From CAWBOV01 sp963790525 (lineage in GTDB: Bacteria; Actinomycetota; Actinomycetes; Mycobacteriales; Jatrophihabitantaceae), in contig CAWBOV010000006.1 of assembly GCA_963790525.1 (NCBI GenBank), forward strand, positions 558,001-622,000: a stretch of DNA of 64,000 nucleotides. The letters run 5' to 3'. Below are positions 20,174 to 29,595 of the stretch, piece by piece. How positions within the stretch are numbered: the stretch's first letter is position 1; each line of letters starts with the position of its first letter. The notes beneath the pieces are model-generated. The model worked only from the letters and a program-made list of their open reading frames with translations. It had not been told where the DNA came from and did no database searches. The position numbers were made by a program, and so were the translations under genes.

Positions 20174-21127
20174 TCAGCGTGTCGGCTCGAGCACCAGCTT
20201 GCCGACCGTGCTGCGCTCGAGCAGTGCCCGGTGGGCCTCGGCCACCTCGTCGAGGGAGTACGTCGCGCCGATGACCGGCCGGACCTCGCCCTGGGCGATC
20301 AACCGGAACAGATCGCCGACCGCCGAGGCGAGCAGCGGGGGGCGCTGGGCGAGGTGGACCAGCCAGAAGCCGATGACCGCGGCGCTGCGACCCATCAACA
20401 GGGCAGGGTTCACGGGGGTGGGCGCGGTCCGCCCGGCCTGCCCGAAGACGACGAGCCGGCCCAGCGGCGCGAGGGCGGCGAGGCTCTGGTCGAACACCGC
20501 ACCGCCGGTCATCTCCAGGACGACGTCGACGCCGCGCCCCTCGTTCGCCTCGCGCAGCGCCGTGCGGAGGTCCTCGGCCCGCGAGTCGACGGCGACGTCC
20601 GCGCCGAGATCGAGGGCGAGCTGACGCTTGTCGGGGCTCGACGCTGTCGCGATGATCCGGCCCGCTCCCCAGAGTCGGGCGAGCTGGATGGCGATGGTGC
20701 CGACGCCACCGGCTCCGGCATGCACGACCACGGACTCCCCGGCGCCCAGGTGGGCGCTGTGCTTGAGCATCCACCAGGCGGTCGCGCCCTGGACCAGCGC
20801 GGCCAGGGCCTGTGCGTCGGAGACGGCGTCCGGGATAGGGAAGGCGCGCGAGGGGTCGAGAGCGATGCGCTCGGCGTACCCACCGCCGCCGACGAGGGCC
20901 AGCAGCCGCTGACCGTCGCTGCGACGGACCACCACCTCGCCGCCGGGGATCAGCGGCAGTTGCTGCTTGGCCAGGTAGGAGTCCTCGGTCTGGTGGGTGT
21001 CGGCGTAGTTGATGCCCGCCGCGCTGACGTCGAACACCTCCTGGCCCGCGCCGGGTACCGGATCGGCGACCTCGCTCACCGCGAGAACCTCTGGACCACC
21101 GAACGTCGAGATCTGGACAGCGCGCAT
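20174..21127 (-). CDS. Zinc-free quinone oxidoreductase (MDR family)
   Basis: A 317-residue NADPH:quinone reductase-like protein. The GroES-like half starts MRAVQISTFGGPEVL; the nucleotide-binding motif is HAGAGGVGTIAIQLAR near residue 138. No cysteine/histidine set for structural zinc is present, as in QOR. It likely reduces quinones or enones with NADPH. The ATG at 21127 gives the family N terminus. The gene is divergent from fabG with only 64 bases between start codons. Confidence 0.9.
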   Translation of the reverse strand: MRAVQISTFGGPEVLAVSEVADPVPGAGQEVFDVSAAGINYADTHQTEDSYLAKQQLPLIPGGEVVVRRSDGQRLLALVGGGGYAERIALDPSRAFPIPDAVSDAQALAALVQGATAWWMLKHSAHLGAGESVVVHAGAGGVGTIAIQLARLWGAGRIIATASSPDKRQLALDLGADVAVDSRAEDLRTALREANEGRGVDVVLEMTGGAVFDQSLAALAPLGRLVVFGQAGRTAPTPVNPALLMGRSAAVIGFWLVHLAQRPPLLASAVGDLFRLIAQGEVRPVIGATYSLDEVAEAHRALLERSTVGKLVLEPTR

Positions 21128-21191
21128 GCTCGACACCGTATCGGGTGTGCCCCGACCCGCGGCGGCGGCGGATCGGCTAGCGTTCACCGCC

Positions 21192-21896
21192 GTGACTCGA
21201 TCTGTACTGGTGACCGGAGGAAACCGTGGCATCGGCCTGGCGATTGCCCAGGCTTTCGCCGCGAACGGGGACAAGGTCGCGGTGACCCACCGCGGCAGCG
21301 GCGCCCCGGACGGCCTCTTCGGCGTGCACTGCGACGTCACCGACGCGGAGTCGGTCGATGCGGCCTTCACCGAGGTCGAGGCGGCGCACGGGCCGGTCGA
21401 GGTGCTGGTCTCCAACGCGGGCATCACCGACGACACGCTCCTGCTGCGGATGAGCGAGGAGTCCTTCACCAGCGTCGTCGACGCCAACCTCACCGGCGCG
21501 TACCGGGTCGCCAAGCGCGCGGCCGGCGGCATGCTGCGGATGCGGCGGGGCCGGATGATCTTCATCTCGTCCATCGTCGGGTTCGCTGGCGCGCCGGGGC
21601 AGGTGAACTACGCGGCCAGCAAGTCCGGGCTGCTGGGGCTCTCGCGCTCCATCGCCCGCGAGCTGGGCAGCCGCGGCATCACCGCCAACGTCATCGCGCC
21701 GGGGTTCATCGTCACGGACATGACCGCGGCGATGACCGAGGAGCGGACCAAGGCCGCCTACGCCGCCATCCCGCTCGGCCGCTACGGTTCGGTGGAGGAG
21801 ATCGCCGCTGCGGCGCGCTTCCTGGCCAGCGACGAGGCCGCGTACATCACCGGCGCCGTGCTGCCCATCGACGGCGGCCTGTCCATGGGCATCTAG
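21192..21896 (+). CDS. fabG: 3-oxoacyl-ACP reductase (FabG1-like)
   Basis: A 234-residue short-chain dehydrogenase that reduces 3-ketoacyl-ACP with NADPH in fatty acid elongation. The cofactor motif GGNRGIG is at residues 9-15, SNAGI at 74, and the catalytic triad is Ser127, Tyr140, Lys144. The segment VTHRGSGAPDGLFGVHCDVT closely resembles mycobacterial FabG1 (Rv1483), including position before the enoyl reductase. GTG 21192 is the start nearest the cofactor fold; no extra N-terminal residues like those of MabA are supported. Confidence 0.93.
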   Translation: MTRSVLVTGGNRGIGLAIAQAFAANGDKVAVTHRGSGAPDGLFGVHCDVTDAESVDAAFTEVEAAHGPVEVLVSNAGITDDTLLLRMSEESFTSVVDANLTGAYRVAKRAAGGMLRMRRGRMIFISSIVGFAGAPGQVNYAASKSGLLGLSRSIARELGSRGITANVIAPGFIVTDMTAAMTEERTKAAYAAIPLGRYGSVEEIAAAARFLASDEAAYITGAVLPIDGGLSMGI

Positions 21897-21924
21897 TCCA
21901 CCACCACACCGCAAGGAGACAGTC

Positions 21925-22692
21925 ATGGGCCTGCTGGACGGCAAACGTCTGCTGATCACCGGCGTCATCACCGACGCCTCCATCGCGTTCGGCGTGGCCA
22001 AGGTGGCCCAGGAGGAGGGTGCGGAGGTCGTGCTCACCGGCTTCGGCCGCCTCTCCCTGGTGAACCGGGTCGCAGCCAAGCTGCCCAAGCCCGCGCCGGT
22101 CATCGAGCTCGACGTCACCGACTCCGATCACCTGGCCGGACTCGCCGACAAGGTGCGCGAGCACGTCGACGGGCTCGACGGCGTGCTGCACTCGATCGGG
22201 TTCGCACCGCAGTCGTGCCTCGGCGGCGGCTTTCTCGAGGCGCCGTGGTCGGACGTGTCGACGGCCGTCCAGGTCTCGGCCTACTCGCTCGCCTCGCTCA
22301 GTGCCGCCGCGCTTCCCCTGTTCGGCCCGGAGGGCGGCTCCATCCTCGGGCTGACCTTCGACGCGCAGGTGGCCTGGCCCGCCTACGACTGGATGGGCGT
22401 GGCGAAGGCCGGCCTGGAGTCGACGTCGCGGTACCTGGCGCGCGAACTCGGCCCGCACAAGATCCGCGTCAACCTCGTCGCCGCCGGTCCCGTGCGAACC
22501 ATGGCTGCCAAGAGCATCCCCGGCTTCAGCAAGTTCGAGGACGCCTGGGACGGGACCGCCCCGCTCGGGTGGGACGTCAACGACGCGACGCCGGTCGCCC
22601 GCAGCTGCGCCGCGCTGCTGTCGGACTGGCTGCCGGCCACGACGGGCGAGATCGTGCACGTCGACGGCGGCTTCCACGCCATGGGCGTCTAG
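21925..22692 (+). CDS. fabI: Enoyl-ACP reductase (FabI/InhA)
   Basis: A 255-residue NADH-dependent enoyl reductase, last step of each elongation cycle. The N terminus MGLLDGKRLLITG matches InhA, with the Ile of SIAFG at residue 20 and the Ser of HSIGF at residue 90, which align with InhA Ile21 and Ser94. Tyr154 and Lys161 (AYDWMGVAK) are the catalytic pair. It is about 14 residues shorter than InhA because the substrate loop after PVRTMAAKSIPG is short, as in FabI enzymes that act on normal-length chains. Aaggag precedes the ATG. Co-transcribed with fabG and hemH. Confidence 0.94.
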   Translation: MGLLDGKRLLITGVITDASIAFGVAKVAQEEGAEVVLTGFGRLSLVNRVAAKLPKPAPVIELDVTDSDHLAGLADKVREHVDGLDGVLHSIGFAPQSCLGGGFLEAPWSDVSTAVQVSAYSLASLSAAALPLFGPEGGSILGLTFDAQVAWPAYDWMGVAKAGLESTSRYLARELGPHKIRVNLVAAGPVRTMAAKSIPGFSKFEDAWDGTAPLGWDVNDATPVARSCAALLSDWLPATTGEIVHVDGGFHAMGV

Positions 22693-22695
22693 GGC

Positions 22696-23733
22696 GTGCC
22701 CGACGGCGGTTACGACGGCTTTCTGCTGCTCGGCTTCGGCGGTCCGGAGTCGCCCGAGGAAGTCATGCCCTTCCTGCGTGCGGTCACCCGGGGGCGGAAC
22801 GTCCCGGACGAGCGACTGGCCGACGTGGCCGAGCACTACCACCACTTCGGCGGGGTCTCGCCGATCAATGCCCAGAACCGGGAACTGCTGCGCGAGCTCG
22901 GCGCGGACTTCGCCGCCCACGGCATCGACCTTCCGCTGTACTGGGGCAACCGCAACTGGGATCCGCTGCTGCCCGACGTGGTCACGACCATGGCCGCCGA
23001 CGGTGTCACGCGCGCGCTCGTCTTCGCCACGAGCGCGACCGGCGGGTACTCCGGCTGCCGCCAGTACCGGGAGAACCTCGCCGACGCGCGTGGGTCGGTC
23101 GGGCCCACGGCTCCGGAACTGGTCAAGCTGCGCCACTTCTTCAACCATCCCGGATTCATCGCCGCGAACGCCGACCGGCTCCGCGCCGCGCTCGCCGAGT
23201 TGCCCGGTGACGTCCGCGCCGATGCCCGGCTGGTCTTCACCGCGCACTCCATCCCGACGTCCATGGACGCGGTGGCCGGTCCCGACGGTGGCCTGTACTC
23301 CCGCCAGCAACGCGAGACCGCCCGGCTGGTCGCCGAGGCGGTGCGCGGGCCCGGCGCTGACGTCGACCTGGTCTGGCAGTCGCGGTCCGGCCCGCCCCAG
23401 GTGCCGTGGCTGGGCCCCGACGTCAACGACCACCTGCGCGCCCTCGCCGCCGCGGGGACGCGCGCCGTGGTCGTGGCGCCCACCGGGTTCGTTTCCGACC
23501 ATCTCGAAGTGCTCTGGGACCTGGACAACGAGGCGGCGGAGACGGCGACCGAGCTGGGCTTGGGCTTCGCCCGCGCCGGCACAGCGGGCGTCCATCCGGA
23601 GTTCGTGACGATGGTCCGGCAGCTCGTGCTCGAGCGGTTGCGGGACGAGCCACGGCAGGCGGTGGGGGACCTTCCGCCGTCGTGGGACGACTGCCCCTTC
23701 GAGCAGGGCTGCTGTACCGCGACGCGTTCCTGA
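22696..23733 (+). CDS. hemH: Ferrochelatase (coproporphyrin type)
   Basis: A 345-residue ferrochelatase that inserts iron into coproporphyrin III (CpfC) in the actinobacterial haem route. The start of the fold (DGFLLLGFGGPE) and the conserved His of TAHSIP near residue 186 are present. The C-terminal tail has Cys333, Cys339 and Cys340, like the [2Fe-2S] ligands known in actinobacterial ferrochelatases. GTG 22696 lies three bases after the fabI stop, so the genes form one operon, the same order as Rv1483-Rv1485. Confidence 0.95.
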   Translation: MPDGGYDGFLLLGFGGPESPEEVMPFLRAVTRGRNVPDERLADVAEHYHHFGGVSPINAQNRELLRELGADFAAHGIDLPLYWGNRNWDPLLPDVVTTMAADGVTRALVFATSATGGYSGCRQYRENLADARGSVGPTAPELVKLRHFFNHPGFIAANADRLRAALAELPGDVRADARLVFTAHSIPTSMDAVAGPDGGLYSRQQRETARLVAEAVRGPGADVDLVWQSRSGPPQVPWLGPDVNDHLRALAAAGTRAVVVAPTGFVSDHLEVLWDLDNEAAETATELGLGFARAGTAGVHPEFVTMVRQLVLERLRDEPRQAVGDLPPSWDDCPFEQGCCTATRS

Positions 23734-23768
23734 CGGGCAGGTCCAGCGCCCGGGCTCGATGGCCGGGT

Positions 23769-24524
23769 TCAGCGGACGGCGTGCTCGGTTCCGGCGTTGT
23801 AGCCGGCGATCCTGGCCCGCCGCACGACGGTCGCCAGGCTGCGCAGGGCGTCGGCCCGGGTGCCGACTCCGCTCCGGTCGACGGCGCCGCCCTGCGGATC
23901 GCTCTCGGCGATCTGGAGGATCGCGGTGAGGCGCTCGGCCTGGGCCAGCAGGGCGGCGCCACGGGGGGAGAACCCGGGTGGGAGTTCGAGCTTCTCACTG
24001 GCCCGCCGGGCAGCGATGAGCGAGGCGCTGACGTCGGAGCTGGTCCCGGTCAGATCCGCGGCCCGGAACAGGCTGGCCGTCTCGCGCATCGCCACCGCGA
24101 GGTCGTGTTCGGCCTCGGCGGGATCCAGGTGATCGACCGGCGGGTCGTCGAGCTCGTGCGCGTGCCAGACCACGCTCGGCGGCGCGCTGCTGGGCGTGAG
24201 GCTGCGCACCACCGGCACCAGCCCGAGGCGCCCACCGTGGACCGCCTCGCCGGCGTCGAGCGCGGCGCTCAGGAAGGCCCGTGGACCGGGCACCCCGCGC
24301 ACGTCGCCGGGCACCGGCAGCACCAGTGCGACCTCCTGGGCCCGGCTCCGCCACTCGATCAGCGCCGCGCCCAGGGACACCGGTCCGGCCGCGCCGGGCA
24401 GGCCGGACACGAGGTGGGGTGCATCCGACCCGGTCACGACGTCGACGACGTGGTCGAAGGCGACCTCGCCGGACATCCACGCAGTCGCCCACGCCGCGAG
24501 GGTGCCGCTGCGCAGAAGGGCCAT
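23769..24524 (-). CDS. Conserved actinobacterial protein (Rv1486c-like)
   Basis: A 251-residue soluble protein of unknown function. It stands convergent to hemH, exactly where Rv1486c stands in mycobacteria, and the general make-up agrees (hydrophobic N-terminal half, helical Ala-rich C-terminal half). No enzyme motif, signal peptide or membrane helix is visible. Acidic stretch HAHELDDPPVDHLDPAEAE near residue 125. Confidence 0.75.
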   Translation of the reverse strand: MALLRSGTLAAWATAWMSGEVAFDHVVDVVTGSDAPHLVSGLPGAAGPVSLGAALIEWRSRAQEVALVLPVPGDVRGVPGPRAFLSAALDAGEAVHGGRLGLVPVVRSLTPSSAPPSVVWHAHELDDPPVDHLDPAEAEHDLAVAMRETASLFRAADLTGTSSDVSASLIAARRASEKLELPPGFSPRGAALLAQAERLTAILQIAESDPQGGAVDRSGVGTRADALRSLATVVRRARIAGYNAGTEHAVR

Positions 24525-24594
24525 TGGACAAGGTTAGGACAGGCCGGGCGCAGGTCCCTCATCCGGGGGACCGGGGCCGCTAGCCTCCCTCTCC

Positions 24595-25398
24595 GTGACC
24601 TATCCGTCCGACGTCCTCAGTGGTGACTGGCGCCGGCGCCGCACCGTGCCCGAGCTGGTGGCCGAGACCGGCCTGGTCGCCGAGGACGCCGCGAGCGGGT
24701 TCTGCGGCGCCGTGGTCTCCACCGGCAAGGACGGTGTCGTGCTCGAGGACCGGCTCGGCCGGAAGCGGACCTTCGGCTGGGACGCGGCGGGCTTCCTCAT
24801 CGACGGCCGGCCCGTGACGCTGACCCGCCCCGTCGTGGAGCCTGTTCGCACGGCGCGTGGCCGCACCGCGTCTGGGTCGTTCGTCGTCCCCGACGCGCCG
24901 GCGCGGGTCGCCCGCGCGAGCAGGATCTGGGTGGAGGGCGACCATGACGCCCGGCTCGTCGAGCGGATCTGGGGTGCCGACCTCCGGGTCGAGGGGATCG
25001 TCGTGGAGCCCATCCGGGGTCTCGACGAGCTCGTCCGGCTGGTCGCGGAGTTCCGCCCCTCCCCGGAGCGCCGCCTGGGTGTGCTGGCCGACCACCTGGT
25101 GCCGGGGAGCAAGGAGAGCCGGATCGCGGCGCAGGTGACCTCCCCGCACGTGCGCATCACCGGCCACCCGTACGTGGACATCTGGCAGGCGGTGAAACCG
25201 TCCGCGCTCGGGATCCAGGCCTGGCCGGTCGTGCCGCGCGGCCGGCCGTGGAAGGAGGGCGTGGCCGCGGCATTGGGCTACGCCGACCCGCTGGCGCTGT
25301 GGCGCACGGTGCTGGCCGGCGTCTCCAGCTACGCCGACGTCGAGGTCCCGTTGCTGCGCGCCGTCGAGGAGATCATCGATTTCGTATCGGTCGGCTGA
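24595..25398 (+). CDS. DUF3097 family protein
   Basis: A 267-residue protein of the actinobacterial DUF3097 family. N terminus MTYPSDVLSGDWRRR, then a small beta barrel (about 35-85) and a region with EGDHDARLVERIWGADLRVEG near 118, which resembles a TOPRIM-like fold by eye. Function unproven; the family often lies near DNA or RNA metabolism genes. GTG 24595 is used. Only weak Shine-Dalgarno. Confidence 0.8.
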   Translation: MTYPSDVLSGDWRRRRTVPELVAETGLVAEDAASGFCGAVVSTGKDGVVLEDRLGRKRTFGWDAAGFLIDGRPVTLTRPVVEPVRTARGRTASGSFVVPDAPARVARASRIWVEGDHDARLVERIWGADLRVEGIVVEPIRGLDELVRLVAEFRPSPERRLGVLADHLVPGSKESRIAAQVTSPHVRITGHPYVDIWQAVKPSALGIQAWPVVPRGRPWKEGVAAALGYADPLALWRTVLAGVSSYADVEVPLLRAVEEIIDFVSVG

Positions 25399-25437
25399 TC
25401 CACGGCGCAGAGCCCACCTGCGTGCCAAGATGGAGAT

Positions 25438-25869
25438 ATGTCCGCATGGCTGCTCTGGGTGATCATCGCCGGGGCACTGGCCGCCGCCGAGGTGCTCTCG
25501 CTCGACCTGGTGCTCATCATGCTCGCCGGTGGCGCGGTGGGTGGTGCTGTCGTGGGCGCCGTCGGAGCGCCGACGGAGGTCCAGATCCTCGTGGCGATCG
25601 CCGTCGGAGTCGGCCTGCTGGTCGGCGTGCGGCCCATCGCCAAACGGAATCTCACCTCGCACCAGAACATCGTCACGGGCACGGCCGCGCTGGTGGGTAA
25701 GAGCGCGATCGTGCTGGAGCAGGTCGACGCCCGCGGCGGGCGCGTCAAGCTCAACGGGGCGGAGTGGTCGGCGCGTTCCTACGACCACATCCAGGTGCTC
25801 AAGGCCGGCACCACCGTCCAGGTGGTCGAGATCTCCGGTGCCACCGCGCTCGTCTGGACCGGCGTCTAG
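25438..25869 (+). CDS. NfeD-like membrane protein
   Basis: A 143-residue protein with three hydrophobic helices (about 1-20, 23-43, 47-66) and a C-terminal OB-fold beta barrel (about 78-142; GTAALVGKSAIVLEQV...). NfeD proteins pair with SPFH proteins in membrane microdomains and are usually encoded next to them. Counterpart of Rv1487. Ends 62 bases before the SPFH gene. Confidence 0.93.
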   Translation: MSAWLLWVIIAGALAAAEVLSLDLVLIMLAGGAVGGAVVGAVGAPTEVQILVAIAVGVGLLVGVRPIAKRNLTSHQNIVTGTAALVGKSAIVLEQVDARGGRVKLNGAEWSARSYDHIQVLKAGTTVQVVEISGATALVWTGV

Positions 25870-25931
25870 CCGCGCACTCCTGCCGATTCGCCCGGACCGG
25901 CACTGCATCCTTCGGAAGGGATCCCGCTGCT

Positions 25932-27233
25932 GTGAGCCCAGGAATCATCGCTCTTCTCGTCGTCCTCGTCGTCGTGGTGATCGTGATCCTGCGCAGTGTG
26001 CGGATCGTGCCGCAGGCGCGTGCAGCCGTCATCGAGCGGCTGGGGCGCTACGTGCGCACGCAGGGCCCCGGCCTCACCGTGCTCGTCCCCTTCGTGGACC
26101 GCATGCGCCCGCTCATGGATCTGCGCGAGCAGGTCGTGTCGTTCCCGCCGCAGCCGGTCATCACCTCCGACAACCTCACCGTGGCGATCGACTCGGTGAT
26201 CTACTTCCAGGTCACCGACCCGCGCGCGGCGAGCTACGAGATCCAGAACTACATCCAGGCCGTCGAGCAGCTGACCATCACCACCCTGCGCAACGTCGTC
26301 GGCTCGCTGAACCTCGAACAGGCGCTGACCAGTCGGGACGCGATCAACACCCAGCTGCGCGGTGTCCTGGACGAGGCGACCGGCCCCTGGGGCATCCGCG
26401 TGGCGCGGGTCGAGATCAAGGCGATCGACCCGCCGCCGTCCATCCAGGACGCGATGGAGCAGCAGATGCGCGCGGACCGGAACAAGCGCGCCCTCATCCT
26501 GACCGCCGAGGGGCAGCGGGAGTCGGCGATCAAGAACGCCGAGGGGCAGAAGGCGGCCCAGATCCTGGCGGCCGAGGGCCAGAAGCAGGGCGCGATCCTG
26601 GCCGCCGAGGCCGATCGCCAGTCACGGATCCTGCGGGCCGAGGGTGAGCGCGCGGCCCGGTACCTGGCCGCGCAGGGCCAGGCCAAGGCCATCGAGACCA
26701 CGTTCGCCGCGATCCACAACGCGAAGCCGGACCCCGCGCTGCTGGCCTACCAGTACCTGCAGACGCTGCCGCAGATCGCCCAGGGTGACGCGAACAAGAT
26801 GTGGATCGTGCCGAGCGAGTTCAGCAAGGCGCTGGAGGGACTGGCCAGGATGGGCGGCGGCGACGGGACCGACGGCACCCCGTCCTGGATGCAGGCGATG
26901 TCCACCGGCGGGCCGGGCGCGGCCGACGCGCCGGTGGCCGAGAACATCGACACCACCGGCTGGTTCGACTCCAACCTGCCCCCGGCGGCGGAGATGCCCG
27001 AGCGCGGGAACCTGCGCGCCTCGGACTCCGACGAGGACACGCGCGAGGCGCACGACCTGCTGCCCCCGGAACTGCCCATCGACGAGCTCCCGGCCGACTC
27101 GGCGACCACGGTGATGCCGCCGTACCCGCCGTCCGCGACCGGACCCGGCGCGGTCCCGCCGTACCTGCCGCCCTCGCCCGAGGTGCCCTACCAGCCGCCG
27201 GGCGCTCCCTACCAGCCGCCGACCGGCCCCTGA
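25932..27233 (+). CDS. SPFH/band 7 protein (QmcA-like)
   Basis: A 433-residue stomatin-like scaffold, counterpart of Rv1488. One N-terminal membrane helix (3-22), the SPFH domain (about 24-190), then a coiled coil with a loosely repeated Ala-Glu-Gly-Gln unit (about 195-260) that drives oligomers, and a disordered Pro-rich tail from about 375. GTG 25932 places the helix right at the N terminus. It forms an operon with nfeD. Confidence 0.94.
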   Translation: MSPGIIALLVVLVVVVIVILRSVRIVPQARAAVIERLGRYVRTQGPGLTVLVPFVDRMRPLMDLREQVVSFPPQPVITSDNLTVAIDSVIYFQVTDPRAASYEIQNYIQAVEQLTITTLRNVVGSLNLEQALTSRDAINTQLRGVLDEATGPWGIRVARVEIKAIDPPPSIQDAMEQQMRADRNKRALILTAEGQRESAIKNAEGQKAAQILAAEGQKQGAILAAEADRQSRILRAEGERAARYLAAQGQAKAIETTFAAIHNAKPDPALLAYQYLQTLPQIAQGDANKMWIVPSEFSKALEGLARMGGGDGTDGTPSWMQAMSTGGPGAADAPVAENIDTTGWFDSNLPPAAEMPERGNLRASDSDEDTREAHDLLPPELPIDELPADSATTVMPPYPPSATGPGAVPPYLPPSPEVPYQPPGAPYQPPTGP

Positions 27234-27237
27234 CGGG

Positions 27238-28488
27238 TCAGAACCCCGTACCGACCCACGGCGCGAGGCCGGTCATGAACATGGCGTCGGCCAGCCCCAT
27301 CGCGCCCGGCGTGAGTTCGTCCACCAGGCCGGCGGCGTGCTGCAGCCGCAGCGACGGCTTGCCCAGATACACCGCCGCGAGGGCGCGCTGCGACAGCCGC
27401 AGGTCCGGCGTGCGCGCGGCCGTCGCGATGCAGGTGGCGCCGTCCGGGGTTCCGTCGAGCAGGTACCGACCGGCGGCGTAACCGCCCAGGTCGGTGTCGA
27501 CGACCTCCAGGCACAGCGATCCCGGTACGCCGTAGCAGCGGGCCGACAAGGCGGCCGGGACGTCGAGCAGGCGCAGCCACATCGCGTCGATGACGCTCTC
27601 CGTGCGCAGCGCCCTGCCGTCGGCGAGCAGGAGCGGCACGGGCTCGTCGACGGGGCGGCCGTCGACGACCACGGTGTCCACCACGTCCAGCGCCAGCAGG
27701 TAGCCCCACAACGCCGTGTACGCGTCCTGATCGGTTGCCCAGAGCGACGTCACGACGATCTCGCCACCGCGGTCCAGATCGAAGCCCTTGGTCACCCTCC
27801 ACTGCAGGAAGCCGTCCACACCGTCGGGCCCCTCATGGACGATGCCGACGGGCGTGCTGCCTTTCGGCTCGGCGTACTCAGGCAGGAACCGCAGGTCCCA
27901 GTTCGCCTCCGTGCGGGTGATCTGACCGGCCCGCTGGGTGCGGGCGATGTCGAAGATGCCCGGTGCGAGCGAGTGCAGCTCGGGAGCGTCGACCTGGCGG
28001 AGGCGACCGGTGGCCGGCACGAGCAGGCGGGCTCCCGAGCGGCGGCGATCGAGGGAGAACTTGCCCCACTGGGAGGCCGGCCAGTAGCCGAAGCGACCGT
28101 AGATGGGCCACTCAGCGGCGATGAGCATGCTCAGCGCGTCCCCGCGCTCGACCGCCGCGTCCAGGGATTCCGTGATCATCCGGCGCAGGAGTCCACGGCG
28201 GCGGTGCGTGGCGGCGACCGTGACACTCGTGAGGCCGTCCGCGCGCAGGTCGACGGTCGCGCCGCGCGGGCCCGGGACGCTGAGCTGCCGGTCGATGGTG
28301 CGCAGCGTGGCGACGAAGCGGCCGTCGGCCTCCGCGCACCAGGATCGCTCCGGCAGCCAGGTGCGCTGGTGGAGCGGGATCCAGCGCGCCACGTCGGACA
28401 GGTCTTCGAGGAAGGTCGTCGTCTGGGCCACCTCGAACTTGTCGATCTCGTCCGTGGCGATGTGCCTGATCTGCAGCTGGTCGGTCAC
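27238..28488 (-). CDS. Eis-like GNAT acetyltransferase
   Basis: A 416-residue protein with the Eis layout: GNAT domain with the acetyl-CoA loop VAATHRRRGLLRRM (about residue 80), a second GNAT-like domain (about 150-290) and a C-terminal sterol-carrier-like domain (about 300-416) ending in a free carboxylate (GTGF). Mycobacterial Eis acetylates aminoglycosides and host proteins; here the substrate is unknown. GTG 28488 follows the promoter gap to the divergent LLM gene and gives the normal Eis length. Four bases separate its stop from the SPFH stop. Confidence 0.9.
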   Translation of the reverse strand: MTDQLQIRHIATDEIDKFEVAQTTTFLEDLSDVARWIPLHQRTWLPERSWCAEADGRFVATLRTIDRQLSVPGPRGATVDLRADGLTSVTVAATHRRRGLLRRMITESLDAAVERGDALSMLIAAEWPIYGRFGYWPASQWGKFSLDRRRSGARLLVPATGRLRQVDAPELHSLAPGIFDIARTQRAGQITRTEANWDLRFLPEYAEPKGSTPVGIVHEGPDGVDGFLQWRVTKGFDLDRGGEIVVTSLWATDQDAYTALWGYLLALDVVDTVVVDGRPVDEPVPLLLADGRALRTESVIDAMWLRLLDVPAALSARCYGVPGSLCLEVVDTDLGGYAAGRYLLDGTPDGATCIATAARTPDLRLSQRALAAVYLGKPSLRLQHAAGLVDELTPGAMGLADAMFMTGLAPWVGTGF

Positions 28489-28575
28489 GCCAGCACGATG
28501 CCATGCCGCGGCGCCGAATGCAGCTGCTTTCTGCGGGAACGGAATGCGGCCGCGCCCGGCACGCGTTGTGACTCC

Positions 28576-29595
28576 GTGAGCCCTGACCTCGAAGTGCCCC
28601 TGTCCGTGCTCGACCTGGTAGGCGTCGTCGCCGGGCAGAGTTCCGCCGACGCGCTGCGCGGCTCCACCACGACGGCCCAGGCCGCCGACCGGCTGGGGTT
28701 CCGCCGGCTGTGGGTCGCCGAGCATCACAACATGGGCGCGGTCGCGTCCACGACGCCGCCGGTCCTGATCGCCCACCTGGCCGCCCACACCGAGCGGATC
28801 AAGGTCGGTTCCGGCGGAGTGATGCTGCCCAACCACGCGCCGCTCGTCGTGGCCGAGCAGTTCGCGATGCTCGAGGCGCTGCACCCCGGGCGGATCGACC
28901 TCGGACTCGGGCGCGCGCCCGGCAGCGACCAGCGCACGGCCGCAGCCTTGCGCCGCGCGGTCAACGCCGGCGCCGAGGTCGAGTTCGCCCACGAGATCCA
29001 GCTGGTGGAGTCCTACCTCGGCTCGCGCATCGACTCGGGGGCCGCGATCGTGGCGACGCCCGCCCCGGTCTCCGTGCCGGAGATCTGGGTCCTGGGCTCG
29101 AGCCTGTCCAGCGCGGTGGTGGCCGCCGCACTCGGCTTGCCGTACGCCTTCGCCCACCACTTCAGCGGCGAGAACACCGGCGCGGCCCTGGCGCTGTACC
29201 GCGAGCGGTTCGAGGCGTCACCGAGCCTGGACCACCCGCACGTCATGGTCACCGTCGAAGCCCTCGCGGCCGAGGACGACGCGACGGCCGAACGGCTGTC
29301 CCTTCCGTCCATGCTCAGCTTCATCGACCTGCGCCGGGGCTTGCGCCGCCCGGGGCGCACGGCCGAGGAGTCGGCAGCGCACGAGTGGACGCCCGACGAG
29401 CTGGCCTTCGTCCAGGACCGGCAGCGCAATGCCGCGATCGGCTCGCGCGAGACCGCTCGCGCCGCCCTCGCCGCGCTGCAGCAGCGCTTCGCCGCCGACG
29501 AGATGATGATCGTGGTCCGCGCGAACGGCCTCGAGGAGCGCCTGCGGACACTGGAGCTGCTGGCCCCCGCGGAGCGGACCGTCAGATCCAGGTGA
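28576..29595 (+). CDS. LLM class flavin-dependent oxidoreductase
   Basis: A 339-residue luciferase-like monooxygenase of the MsnO8/YhbW type. Typical segments are WVAEHHNMGAVAS near residue 48, GSGGVMLPNHAPLVVAEQF near 78, LGLGRAPGSD near 113, and WVLGSS near 171. It uses FMNH2 or F420H2; which one cannot be seen. GTG 28576 is chosen. The gene is divergent from the Eis-like gene and overlaps the end of the CPBP gene by 14 bases. Confidence 0.9.
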   Translation: MSPDLEVPLSVLDLVGVVAGQSSADALRGSTTTAQAADRLGFRRLWVAEHHNMGAVASTTPPVLIAHLAAHTERIKVGSGGVMLPNHAPLVVAEQFAMLEALHPGRIDLGLGRAPGSDQRTAAALRRAVNAGAEVEFAHEIQLVESYLGSRIDSGAAIVATPAPVSVPEIWVLGSSLSSAVVAAALGLPYAFAHHFSGENTGAALALYRERFEASPSLDHPHVMVTVEALAAEDDATAERLSLPSMLSFIDLRRGLRRPGRTAEESAAHEWTPDELAFVQDRQRNAAIGSRETARAALAALQQRFAADEMMIVVRANGLEERLRTLELLAPAERTVRSR

